Shown here one piece after another: positions 1 to 6,907 of a stretch of 20,433 nucleotides of DNA. The number at the start of each line of letters is the position of its first letter. The stretch's first letter is position 1. A model generated the notes under the pieces. The model searched no databases. It saw only the letters and a program-made list of their open reading frames with translations, and was not told the origin of the DNA. Location of the stretch: the NCBI GenBank assembly GCA_025463305.1, contig JAOBWK010000106.1, forward strand, positions 1 through 20,433, given 5' to 3'. The translations under genes and the position numbers were made by a program. Source of the DNA: Ilumatobacteraceae bacterium (GTDB taxonomy: Bacteria; Actinomycetota; Acidimicrobiia; Acidimicrobiales; Ilumatobacteraceae).

Positions 1-662
1 ACTCGACGACGGCGACCACCGACGCCACGACCGGCCTCAGCGCCGTGCCGGAGGAGACGGCCGGTCCGTATCCCGGCGACGGCAGCAACGGCGTGCAGGT
101 GCTGACCGAGAGCGGCATCGTGCGCAGCAACATCCGCTCCAGCTTCGGCTCGTCCACCACGGACGCCGGCGGCGTGCCGACCACGCTGAAGATGACGCTC
201 GTCGACACCTCGACGGGCAAGCCGCTCGTGGGTGCCGCGGTGTACGTGTGGCACGTCGACCACCAGGGTCGCTATTCGATGTACACCCAGGGCGCCACCG
301 ACGAGAACTACCTGCGCGGCGTGCAGGCCTCCGACTCGAACGGGCTGGTGACGTTCGAGAGCTACTACCCGGCCTGCTACGACGGCCGTTGGCCGCACAT
401 CCACTACGAGGTGTACCCGAGCGTCGACAGCATCACCAGCGCCTCGAACAAGATCGCCACCTCGCAGATCGCGCTGCCCGACGAGGTCAACAAGGTGGTC
501 TACGCCGACAGCCGCTACACCAGCAGCCCGTCGATCTACGCCACCGTGTCGCTCGCCACCGACCTCGTGTTCAGCGACGGCACCACCAACGAGACGCCGA
601 CCGTGACGGGCAGCGTGGCCGACGGCTACACGATCGAGCTGACCGCGCCGATCCGCGCCTGA
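1..662 (+). CDS. Intradiol ring-cleavage dioxygenase-like protein, secreted type (5' end missing)
   Basis: The reading frame is open from the left edge (codons in phase from base 3), so the true start lies outside the window. The GTG at 45 is only an internal codon. The first visible residues are a Thr/Ala-rich linker, as in lipoprotein or exported members of this family; the signal peptide itself is not visible. The core matches the intradiol dioxygenase fold: a WHVDHQGRYS motif whose Tyr codon is at 273-275, and a CYDGRWPHIH motif with Tyr at 378-380 and His at 396-398 and 402-404. These fit the 2-Tyr/2-His non-heme Fe(III) site of catechol and protocatechuate dioxygenases. Known members cleave catechol-type rings between the hydroxyls. 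The substrate here is unknown, and exported relatives are poorly characterised. It converges on the MBL gene with a gap of three bases. Confidence 0.85.
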   Translation, partial: STTATTDATTGLSAVPEETAGPYPGDGSNGVQVLTESGIVRSNIRSSFGSSTTDAGGVPTTLKMTLVDTSTGKPLVGAAVYVWHVDHQGRYSMYTQGATDENYLRGVQASDSNGLVTFESYYPACYDGRWPHIHYEVYPSVDSITSASNKIATSQIALPDEVNKVVYADSRYTSSPSIYATVSLATDLVFSDGTTNETPTVTGSVADGYTIELTAPIRA

Positions 663-665
663 CGG

Positions 666-1544
666 TCACACCGGGTCGGCGTCTCGAGCCGTGACCGTCA
701 TCAGGTCGCGGCCGACGCTGACCCGTCCGGTGTAGCCACCGAGGCGGAGGTCGGCGTCGAACTCGGCTTCGGCGGCCTCGGTGCCGGGCGGCGGGATGAG
801 GTGGGTGAGCAGGACGTGCGCCACCCCCGCCCGTTCGGCGAGGCCACCGAGCGGCACGGTGTCGGCGTGGTAGCCGAAGATCGCCTCGAGACGGGTGCCG
901 GCGATCAGATCGCGCAATGCCGTCGTCCGGCAGGCCTCGTGGACGAGCACGTCGGCGCCGTTCGACAACCGCTCGACCTCGGCGCACACCACCGTGTCGC
1001 CCGAGATGACCACGATTCCGGTCGGCGTGGTGACCCGATACGCGACTGCGTCGACCACCGGCTCGTGGTGGACGGCGATCGCGTCGACGGTGACCGCACC
1101 GTCATCCGACGTCCACACCGTGGCGGGCTCCGACGTCGGAACGAAGGCGCGGACGTCGATCGTCGGGGCCCCGTGCTGCACGTGGGCGATGCGCACGGCG
1201 ATGTCGTCGGCCCACGGCTCGAGCACGCGGTTCGCGAACTCGGTCGCGGCGCCCGCCGGGGCGACGATCGGCAGGGCGGTGTGGCTGCGCCCCTGGAGCC
1301 AGCGGGTGAGCACGACGTCGGCGAGGTCGACGAGGTGATCGCTGTGGATGTGGGTGATGAACAGCGCGCTGATCGCGTGCGGTTCGATGCCGGCCTCGAC
1401 CAACCGCAGCACGGAGCCGCGGCCCGCGTCGAACTGCAGGGCGATCTCGCCGAAGCGAACGAGCGCGCCCGGGCCGGCGCGCCCCGGGCAGGGATGCGGC
1501 GTCCCCGTGCCGGTGAGCGTGACGGTGGTGGCGGGTGTGGGCAT
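666..1544 (-). CDS. MBL-fold metallo-hydrolase, RNase Z/arylsulfatase-like
   Basis: A 292-residue metallo-beta-lactamase-fold hydrolase. The zinc motif THIHSDH lies at residues 64-70 (H65, H67, D69, H70). Further ligand candidates are H160 (in VHHEP), D183 (in SGDT) and H248 (in LLTHLIPP). The N-terminal LTGTGTPHPCPGR and the overall order resemble the RNase Z/ElaC superfamily, including phosphodiesterase- and arylsulfatase-like members. Substrate cannot be fixed from sequence. The ATG at 1544 is supported by a TAGCCT box exactly 6 nt upstream, implying a leaderless transcript. The gene stands alone, converging on the dioxygenase-like gene and divergent from the sortase. Confidence 0.85.
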   Translation of the reverse strand: MPTPATTVTLTGTGTPHPCPGRAGPGALVRFGEIALQFDAGRGSVLRLVEAGIEPHAISALFITHIHSDHLVDLADVVLTRWLQGRSHTALPIVAPAGAATEFANRVLEPWADDIAVRIAHVQHGAPTIDVRAFVPTSEPATVWTSDDGAVTVDAIAVHHEPVVDAVAYRVTTPTGIVVISGDTVVCAEVERLSNGADVLVHEACRTTALRDLIAGTRLEAIFGYHADTVPLGGLAERAGVAHVLLTHLIPPPGTEAAEAEFDADLRLGGYTGRVSVGRDLMTVTARDADPV

Positions 1545-1550
1545 GTCGGG

Positions 1551-1556
1551 AGGCTA
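1551..1556 (-). promoter_or_regulatory. -10 box of leaderless promoter for the MBL gene
   Basis: On the minus strand the sequence reads TAGCCT, then 6 nt (cccgac), then ATG. This is the TANNNT spacing expected when the start codon is the first transcribed base, as is common in actinobacteria. No Shine-Dalgarno sequence lies between them. Confidence 0.55.
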
Positions 1557-1681
1557 TTGGGCGCCGGCCGTTCGGCCGGATGCGGATGCGGGGTGCCGAC
1601 CCGCCGGGCGGCGACCCGGGTAGCGTTTCCCGACGGCATGTGCTGGCGCGACCGGCGACACGATGCCATCCGGAACTCGGC

Positions 1682-2593
1682 ATGGACGCTCCTCGATCTC
1701 AGAAGGCAACGCTGACCGCTGCGCAGCGACAGCGGCGCGTCACGTTCGGCTGCCTCGGCGCGCTCGCCGCGGTGGTCGCGATCGTGATCGTCGCGGTCGC
1801 TGCCGGCTCTGGCAACGATGCGCCCGCCAACGCGCTGGCGGGCGTCGCTGTGTCGTCGACGCCGACGACGGTCGCCGTGACCGCGCCACCGCCGACCGCA
1901 ACCACGGCGCTGGCGTCCACGGTGCCGCCGACGTCCTCGCCGGAGACCACCACCTCGGTCGCGGAGAGCGCGACCACCGTCGTCGAGACCACCGCGGCAA
2001 CGCCCGTCGCGACGGCCGCCACCGTGGCCCCTGTGCCACCGACATCCGCCGCGCCGCCGGTCGCCACCGTCCCGCCGGCCACCGCGGCTGCCAACCCGGG
2101 CTCGAACTGCTCGAACGCCGGCGCGATCAGCATCGCCTCGATCAACGTGCTGCAGCCGATCCTCGCCGAGGCGACGCAGTTCGACGACGGGCTGCTGTGC
2201 GGCAACCACAAGTCCGACGGCGTGTCCAACGGTGTCGACATCCTGCCCGGCTTCGCCTCGGTCGATGCGAGCGCGCAGGGCGGTTCGGCGATGATCGGCC
2301 AGGTGCCGGCCGTGATCTTCGGGCACCGCAAGTCGCACAACCACCCGTTCCTGAACATCAACAAGCTGCGCGCCGGCGACGTCGTGGTGATCCATCGCCT
2401 CGACGGCACCGAGCTCGACCTGCAGGTGTCGACGGTGGAGCTGCACTCGATCGCCGATGCGACGAGCCTGCTGTTCGCGCCCTCGACCGACGGTGCGCCG
2501 GAGGTGCGACTGGTGGCGTGCTCGCACGCCGACGGAACGCCCGGCGGCGTCAACTACCGCTGGATCGCGACCCTCGTCCCCGTCCCCGCCTGA
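1682..2593 (+). CDS. Membrane-anchored sortase (class E/F-like) with Pro/Thr-rich linker
   Basis: 303 residues from the ATG at 1682. This start places a short basic N terminus (RQRR, 16-19) just before a single transmembrane segment (about 20-42); longer in-frame starts upstream would add an unlikely Arg/Gly-rich extension. Residues about 45-138 are a low-complexity Thr/Ala/Pro/Val linker that would span the cell wall. The C-terminal sortase domain has the catalytic triad: H215 in FGHRKSHNHPF, C280 in RLVACSHADG and R293 in NYRWIATL. Sortases are transpeptidases that anchor proteins by a C-terminal LPXTG-like signal; actinobacterial class E enzymes favour LAXTG. No substrate protein or pilin is encoded nearby, so this is probably a housekeeping enzyme. 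The Cys context (ACSH rather than TLTTC) is unusual, so the class is uncertain. Confidence 0.85.
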   Translation: MDAPRSQKATLTAAQRQRRVTFGCLGALAAVVAIVIVAVAAGSGNDAPANALAGVAVSSTPTTVAVTAPPPTATTALASTVPPTSSPETTTSVAESATTVVETTAATPVATAATVAPVPPTSAAPPVATVPPATAAANPGSNCSNAGAISIASINVLQPILAEATQFDDGLLCGNHKSDGVSNGVDILPGFASVDASAQGGSAMIGQVPAVIFGHRKSHNHPFLNINKLRAGDVVVIHRLDGTELDLQVSTVELHSIADATSLLFAPSTDGAPEVRLVACSHADGTPGGVNYRWIATLVPVPA

Positions 2594-2605
2594 TCGCGCC
2601 GGCGG

Positions 2606-3058
2606 TCAGGCTGGCGCGTCGGCCACCAGGGCGGCTGCGGCGGCGTTCGGGTTGAAGAACTCGCGCTGGAAGCAGATCCTGCCCTCGCGGAACCGGAACA
2701 CGTTGATGTACTGGTTGGCGTAGGACTTGCCGGTCGTGAGCACCGTGCCGTCGCTGACGAACTCGACGACGAGCTCGTCCGGATCGAGGCACTCGTGCAC
2801 GGTGGTGATCGTGAGCTGCATCCGGAACACCTGGAACGCGTTCGACAGGTAGGTCAGCGCTGCCGCCTTGCCCTCGACCCGCTTCGGCGGGTTCGTGTAC
2901 GGCAGCTCGAGCACCAGGTCGTCGACGTACTGCGCCATCTGCTCGGAGGCGTCAGCGTTGCTGACACCGCGGAACGCGGCTTCGACGGCGGCGACGTTGG
3001 CGGCCCGTCGATCGGCGTCGGCTGCCGGCACGACGGGAGTGGAGCGTTGGTCGGACAT
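2606..3058 (-). CDS. NTF2-like (SnoaL/PhzA-B-like) protein
   Basis: A 150-residue protein with the cone-shaped NTF2-like fold pattern: an N-terminal helical part (RAANVAAVEAAFRGV) followed by beta strands. It ends in YINVFRFREGRI and REFFNP (132-137), a tail recalling PhzA/PhzB and SnoaL-type isomerases or cyclases. No specific catalytic residue can be assigned. Such proteins act on small hydrophobic molecules or are non-catalytic binders. The start at 3058 is supported by TACGGT 7 nt upstream. It converges on the sortase gene with a 12-nt gap and appears to be a single-gene unit. Confidence 0.75.
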   Translation of the reverse strand: MSDQRSTPVVPAADADRRAANVAAVEAAFRGVSNADASEQMAQYVDDLVLELPYTNPPKRVEGKAAALTYLSNAFQVFRMQLTITTVHECLDPDELVVEFVSDGTVLTTGKSYANQYINVFRFREGRICFQREFFNPNAAAAALVADAPA

Positions 3059-3065
3059 CGGCGTG

Positions 3066-3071
3066 ACCGTA
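3066..3071 (-). promoter_or_regulatory. -10 box of leaderless promoter for the NTF2-like gene
   Basis: Minus strand reads TACGGT, 7 nt, then ATG at 3058. TANNNT lies at leaderless spacing, with no ribosome binding site between. Confidence 0.5.
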
Positions 3072-3153
3072 CCGCGCCCCTGCGCGGTGGATCGAGATGA
3101 CCCGGTACGGGTCCACCTGACGTGGGCATCGGGGCATCGGCTAGACCAGACGC

Positions 3154-3858
3154 ATGGACCCCTCCGGAATCATCTTCGCCGCGCTCGACTGCGATGCCGA
3201 CGCGATCGAGACCTGGAACCGCTGGTACGACCTCGAGCACACGCCGATGAACGTGTGCCTCGACGGCGTGATGCTCAGCCGCCGCTACGTCGCCACGCCC
3301 GAGCTCCACGCGGCGCGGCTCATGGCCGACGGCTCGCCGTTCGCGGGTGGACGGGCGACGTTCCTCACCACCTACGTGCTCGGCGGCGATCCGCAGATCG
3401 CGTTCGACGCGATGAGCGTGGAGCTGCCGAAGCTGTACGAGGACGGGCGGATGACGTTCCCCGCGGCGAAGAAGGTCGTCCGCGAGGGCGATGTGTTCGC
3501 CGGCTCCGACGCCGTCGGCCGCGCGGTCCTGCAGCTGCGGCCGCGTGAGGTGCCGTTCGTCGGGCACACCGGCGTCATCGTCGTCCAGCGACGCGAGGAC
3601 GACGGCCGCGCCGCGAAGATCGCTGAGCTCGACGGCGTCACCGGCGTGTGGTCGATGGCGTCGCGCAACCGGCCCGGGCTGTTCCTCGACATGATCTTCG
3701 TCGAGGACGATCCGGCGGGACGCGCCGTCGCGATCCGCGCCGCGGTGCCGCACACCACCGAGTTCCTGGTCGACGCCCCGTACCTGTTGATCAACCCGAT
3801 GAGCTACCCGTGGGCGGACGCGATCCGCGACTCGGACCTCCCGAGGACGATCGCCTGA
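3154..3858 (+). CDS. Conserved hypothetical protein, probable dimeric alpha/beta-barrel (EthD/Dabb-like)
   Basis: A 234-residue protein. The N terminus (GIIFAALDCDADAIETWNRW then YDLEHTPMN) has the W-YDxEHxP pattern of EthD/Dabb-like ferredoxin-fold proteins, in which a short strand is followed by a helix carrying a conserved His. The second half (GVIVVQRREDD, about 140-150, then GVTGVWSM) may be a second copy of the fold, as in two-repeat members. Function is unknown; relatives include monooxygenase-like and decarboxylase-like enzymes. The ATG at 3154 is preceded at 6 nt by TAGACC, one base off TANNNT. It sits alone between the NTF2-like gene and the 3' end of the selenoprotein gene. Confidence 0.7.
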   Translation: MDPSGIIFAALDCDADAIETWNRWYDLEHTPMNVCLDGVMLSRRYVATPELHAARLMADGSPFAGGRATFLTTYVLGGDPQIAFDAMSVELPKLYEDGRMTFPAAKKVVREGDVFAGSDAVGRAVLQLRPREVPFVGHTGVIVVQRREDDGRAAKIAELDGVTGVWSMASRNRPGLFLDMIFVEDDPAGRAVAIRAAVPHTTEFLVDAPYLLINPMSYPWADAIRDSDLPRTIA

Positions 3859-3877
3859 ACGGACGTTCTCGAGTGGG

Positions 3878-5635
3878 TCAGCTGCAGGCCTCGCGGTTGT
3901 CGATGCGGCACACCAGGTCAGGCGAGTAGCTGCGGTCGACGGCTGCGCTCGTCCAGTTCCCGTGCGGCCCGTCGTGGCTCATCGCGTACGCGTTGGCCCG
4001 TCCGGGATCACCGGCGACGGCGATCAGGAGGCCGCTCGGCGCGGCCACGATCGGCACCATCCGCTCCGGATCGTCGGAGACCGCGAAGTCCGTTGGCGCG
4101 TGCCCGCCGGCGACGAGCTCGACCAGGGTCGGACGGCCCGGAGCGAGGTTCGACCAGTCGCCGATCAGCGCCTCGAACTTCCACGCCGGGAGGCGGGCGT
4201 GCTCGTAGAGGGCGGTGCGGACGTCGTCCTTCGACCAACCGGCCCGGGCGAAGGTGCGCGCCAACAGCGGTGACAGCACGAGCAGCGGGCGGTAGTGACC
4301 GTGCCCGAGCCCGGCGAGATGGACGAGGTCCCAGCCGCTGACCCGGACGAGCCCGTCCGCGAGGTATGGGATGATCTCCGCGGGCGTCGAACCGACGACG
4401 CTGCCGATGATGATGCCGCTGTTGATGCGTCCGATGGTGACCACGTCGTCGCCGCTGCGGTGACCGAAGTCGGCGCACAGCGACGACCAACCGATCTCGC
4501 GCAGCGCCGCCTCGTCCTCGGCGAGCACCACCCGGGCGCTGTTCCCGAACGTCGCCTTGTCGTGCTCGTCGGACGTGAAGCCGCACACGTTGCGGAGGAA
4601 CATCCGCAACCAGCGCGCGACGCTGGTGTTGGCGTGCGCCCCTTCGCGGAGGGCACCGGGACCGTGGTTGAACCCGAGGTCGTCGATCACGCTGCCGTTC
4701 AGGACGACCAACGCGTCGGCACCGGTGGTGTTGCCGGAGTGCTCGACGCCGTAGTGAGGATCGATCAGCACCTCCGCGATCGCGAGGAGCACCGGAAGGT
4801 GGGCCGGCTCGCAGCCGACCATCACTGCGTTGACGGCGATGGACCACACCGTGATGTCTCGTCCGGACGGGCGAGCGATGCCGAGCGTGCGCCACGGGTC
4901 GTGGCCTGTCGGCGCGATGTACGCCTCGACGCGAGCGCGGGTCGGCGGCACGATCGGCAGGCCGTCGGTCCAACCGCGCTCGCCGAAGGCGCGGTTGACC
5001 TCGTCGATGGAGCCCGACACGGCCGTGTCGAGTGCGCTGGGCTCGGCGATGGCCGCCATGCCGATGTCGAGCGGTCGGGTCAGCCCGTCGACGACCTGCT
5101 GGAACGTGTGCTCGAGGAACGACGTGAGCATCTCCTCGGAGGACTGCGCGTCGACGTGGCCACGCATCACCGCGAGCGCGAGCCCGTCGAACCCGAGCCC
5201 GCGCCCGGTGGCGCGCGCCTGCCGTTCGAACCCTTCGCAGACCAGGGAAACGGTCGGCACGCCGGCACCTTCAGCTCTGACGGATGCCCGCAACACGGCG
5301 GGCGTGCAACTGCCTCAACAACCGTTGCCGACGACCACCGCGTCGATGCCGTGCTCGGTCAAGGCCATCGGCAGGTCGCGGATGATCGCGTGTTCGTCCG
5401 GGCCGTGGATGTTGCCGAACACGTCGTACCCGACGACCTCGATGCCCTCGTAGCGGTGCTTGAGGGTGCGCTCGAGCGCAGCGAAGATCTCCTCGCCGCG
5501 GAACAGGTAGTCCCACACGAACGCGATGCGCTTGCCGACGAGGGTCTCGAGCCGCTGCGCCGCCTGGCGGGACTGGACCCCGAGGGGCGACCTCGGCCAG
5601 ACCACGTCGTACATCGGCTCGGTGTTCGTCGTCAT
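3878..5635 (-). CDS. UGSC-family selenoprotein (in-frame UGA read as selenocysteine)
   Basis: One 585-residue frame, interrupted only by a TGA at 5317-5315 that I read as Sec107. The sequence around it is V-G-N-G-C106-U107-G108-S109-C110-T-P-A-V: the U-G-S-C signature of the UGSC (seleno)protein family, with conserved SCTPAV and PTVSLV following in the same frame. Residues 1 to about 200 form the UGSC domain (KRIAFVWDYLFRGEEIF, then VVVGNGC). From about 210 a second domain begins with GWTDGLPIVPPT (221-232), then a Gly-rich region with NAVMVGCEPAHLPVLLAIAE. Its function is not established; UxxC plus a neighbouring Cys suggests a redox role. The ATG at 5635 is preceded by GGAG 6 nt upstream. 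Left unrecognised, the gene would be split into a 106-residue ORF and a 472-residue ORF starting at GTG 5296. Sec insertion requires selA, selB, selC and selD, none of which lie in the window. Confidence 0.85.
5286..5303 (-). promoter_or_regulatory. Putative bacterial SECIS hairpin downstream of the Sec codon
   Basis: In the mRNA, 11 nt after the UGA, a perfect 6-bp GC stem (GCCCGC / GCGGGC) closes a 6-nt loop CGUGUU. The apical loop starts 18 nt after the UGA. Its second base is G and is followed by U. As I recall the bacterial SECIS consensus, it calls for an upper stem of at least 4 bp, a short loop with G in its first two positions, and a UGA-to-loop distance of roughly 16-37 nt; this hairpin meets all three. 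Bacterial SECIS elements bind SelB and lie inside the coding region. High GC makes chance hairpins possible, but the position is exactly where one is required. Confidence 0.7.
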
Positions 5636-5659
5636 CCGCTGCTCCGTTCGATGATGTCG

Positions 5660-5688
5660 CATGACTAATGCAGCCATGCAACATGACT
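5660..5688. promoter_or_regulatory. Candidate TetR operator: CATGACT direct repeat in the divergent intergenic region
   Basis: The heptamer CATGACT occurs at 5660-5666 and 5682-5688, start-to-start 22 bp (two helical turns). Between them lie GCATG..CATGC inverted arms and TGCAGCCATGCA. This is an AT-richer island between the TetR gene and the selenoprotein gene. The second copy overlaps TACAGT (minus strand, 5691-5686), a possible -10 for the selenoprotein gene with a leader of about 44 nt. Binding by the adjacent TetR protein is inference. Confidence 0.4.
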
Positions 5689-5710
5689 GTATCACGCGCG
5701 CGACGGCGCG

Positions 5711-5716
5711 TATCCT
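5711..5716 (+). promoter_or_regulatory. -10 box of leaderless promoter for the TetR gene
   Basis: TATCCT followed by 6 nt (gcgtcc) and the GTG at 5723. This fits TANNNT at leaderless spacing and favours the GTG over the ATG at 5726. Confidence 0.5.
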
Positions 5717-5722
5717 GCGTCC

Positions 5723-6304
5723 GTGATGGAGATCGACGATCCCGCCCTCCTCGATGCCGTCGGGCGGATCCTGAACCGCGATGGTCTGACCGGGCTGTCG
5801 ATCTCGGCGGTGGCCATCGAGGCCGACGTCTCCCGGGTGACGCTGCACCGCCGCGGCATCGAGATCGACGCCCTGCTCACGGCCGCCGTGCTGCGCGCCA
5901 CGGCGGATCTGCGGCAGTCGCTGCTCGCGCCGCTGACGAGCGGCGAGGACGCGGCCGGGCGCCTCCGCCTCGCCCTGCACGTGCTGTGCGAGGTCGTCGA
6001 GCGACACGGGCCACTGCTGTCGGCGCTCTACCACCAGACCGTCGGACCGAGCTCGCCGACCTCGGCGCAGAAGGCGAGCTTCGAGTTCACCGATCCGTTC
6101 GAGCGCTTCCTCGCCGACGGTGTCCTCGACGGCACGCTCGACACCGACGATCCTCACGAAGACGCGGAGATGCTCGTCAACACCGTGGCGTGGACGTACC
6201 TGCACATGCGCCGGTCGCATCGCTGGTCGGCCCGCAAGGCGGCCGACCGGACGATCGACCACTGCATCGCCAAGGTGCTGCGCAGTCCGTCAGCCGTCGG
6301 CTGA
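5723..6304 (+). CDS. TetR/AcrR-family transcriptional regulator
   Basis: A 193-residue protein. The N-terminal helix-turn-helix spans about residues 8-55: DAVGRILNRDGLTGLSISAV, then EADVSRVTLHRRG, then a helix leading into the ligand-binding domain. The C-terminal part is all-helical, with no recognised subfamily. The GTG at 5723 (directly followed by ATG) is set by the upstream -10 box. It is divergent from the UGSC selenoprotein gene across 87 bp, the classic arrangement for a local repressor of its neighbour. The ligand is unknown. It converges on the TOPRIM gene with a 7-nt gap. Confidence 0.85.
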   Translation: MMEIDDPALLDAVGRILNRDGLTGLSISAVAIEADVSRVTLHRRGIEIDALLTAAVLRATADLRQSLLAPLTSGEDAAGRLRLALHVLCEVVERHGPLLSALYHQTVGPSSPTSAQKASFEFTDPFERFLADGVLDGTLDTDDPHEDAEMLVNTVAWTYLHMRRSHRWSARKAADRTIDHCIAKVLRSPSAVG

Positions 6305-6311
6305 CGGGCGA

Positions 6312-6884
6312 TCACGCCAGCGTCGACGCGACGTGGGCGAGCAGCCGCGCCAGCGGTCGTGGCACCTCGTCGGGCTCGAGCATCTGGACCAGCACGCGTG
6401 CGTAGTGGCCCTTGCGGCCGGACCTCGTCCCCATGAAACGCCGAAGTTGCGCGTGCGCGTCGCGGCCGACCTGAGCGGGCTGCTGCTGGAAGATGCGGAA
6501 CGAGCGCAGGTCGCCCTCCGCGGCGAGCGCGGATTCGACTCGCGCGGTGCCCAGGGCGCGGATCAGCTCGTCCTCCAGATCGACGTCGCACACGAAGAAG
6601 CCGAGCGCCTCCATGCCGTTCAGGTCGAGCGACTCGCCCATGCCCGCGCGCTGCAGCGCCCGTCGGAAGTAGCGCACCTCGGCCGCGTCGCAGAGCCCGG
6701 CGATGCCGACGGCGAAGCCCGCAGGGCCGAACAGTTGGAGGAAGTGCCCGATGCTCGTCGCGCCGCCCATCGCGACGATGACGATGCCGGACGCGTCGAG
6801 GTCGAGGCCCTGGCGAACGGCGAGCGCGGTCAGCGCGACCTGATCGCTCTCGCCCTCGACCAGGACGACGGCGTTGGTGTCCAC
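6312..6884 (-). CDS. Stand-alone TOPRIM-domain protein (OLD-nuclease type, no ATPase)
   Basis: 190 residues from a GTG at 6884. The N terminus VLVEGESDQVAL carries the TOPRIM glutamate. Further acidic motifs are GLCDAAEVRYF and FFVCDVDLEDELIRALG, then the conserved tail QLRRFMGTRSGRKGHYARVL. This arrangement matches the TOPRIM half of OLD-type nucleases, found in actinobacteria as a separate small protein. TOPRIM domains bind Mg2+ for phosphoryl transfer on nucleic acid, but the role of this solo form is unknown, and the ABC-type ATPase of full OLD proteins is absent. The start is supported by TATCGT 6 nt upstream. The gene lies 23 nt after the TauD-type gene, so it could be co-transcribed or have its own promoter. 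Confidence 0.8.
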   Translation of the reverse strand: MDTNAVVLVEGESDQVALTALAVRQGLDLDASGIVIVAMGGATSIGHFLQLFGPAGFAVGIAGLCDAAEVRYFRRALQRAGMGESLDLNGMEALGFFVCDVDLEDELIRALGTARVESALAAEGDLRSFRIFQQQPAQVGRDAHAQLRRFMGTRSGRKGHYARVLVQMLEPDEVPRPLARLLAHVASTLA

Positions 6885-6890
6885 CCGGCC

Positions 6891-6896
6891 ACGATA
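6891..6896 (-). promoter_or_regulatory. -10 box of leaderless promoter for the TOPRIM gene
   Basis: Minus strand reads TATCGT, 6 nt (ggccgg), GTG. It lies in the 23-nt gap after the TauD-type gene, suggesting an internal promoter in that two-gene unit. Confidence 0.5.
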
Positions 6897-6907
6897 GGCG
6901 GGTGGCC

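Noticed and set aside
905..2527. A 540-codon minus-strand ORF across the MBL and sortase genes
   Set aside because: Arg-rich shadow translation of two well-supported genes in other frames.
3859..3877. Terminators between closely converging genes
   Set aside because: The short gaps between convergent genes here and at 663-665, 2594-2605, 6305-6311, 9949-9978 and 14916-14918 contain no convincing hairpin.
3878..5296. Treating the 472-residue ORF with GTG start as an independent gene
   Set aside because: Its start lies seven codons after the TGA in the same frame, it lacks a ribosome binding site, and the conserved UGSC domain runs straight across the TGA.
5315..5317. TGA as a nonsense mutation making a pseudogene
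   Set aside because: It falls exactly at the U of U-G-S-C, the frame is intact on both sides for 585 codons, and a SECIS-like hairpin follows. It remains possible if the genome lacks Sec machinery.
4295..5668. A 457-codon plus-strand ORF opposite the selenoprotein gene
   Set aside because: Antisense shadow with no recognisable domain; the minus strand has clear family motifs.
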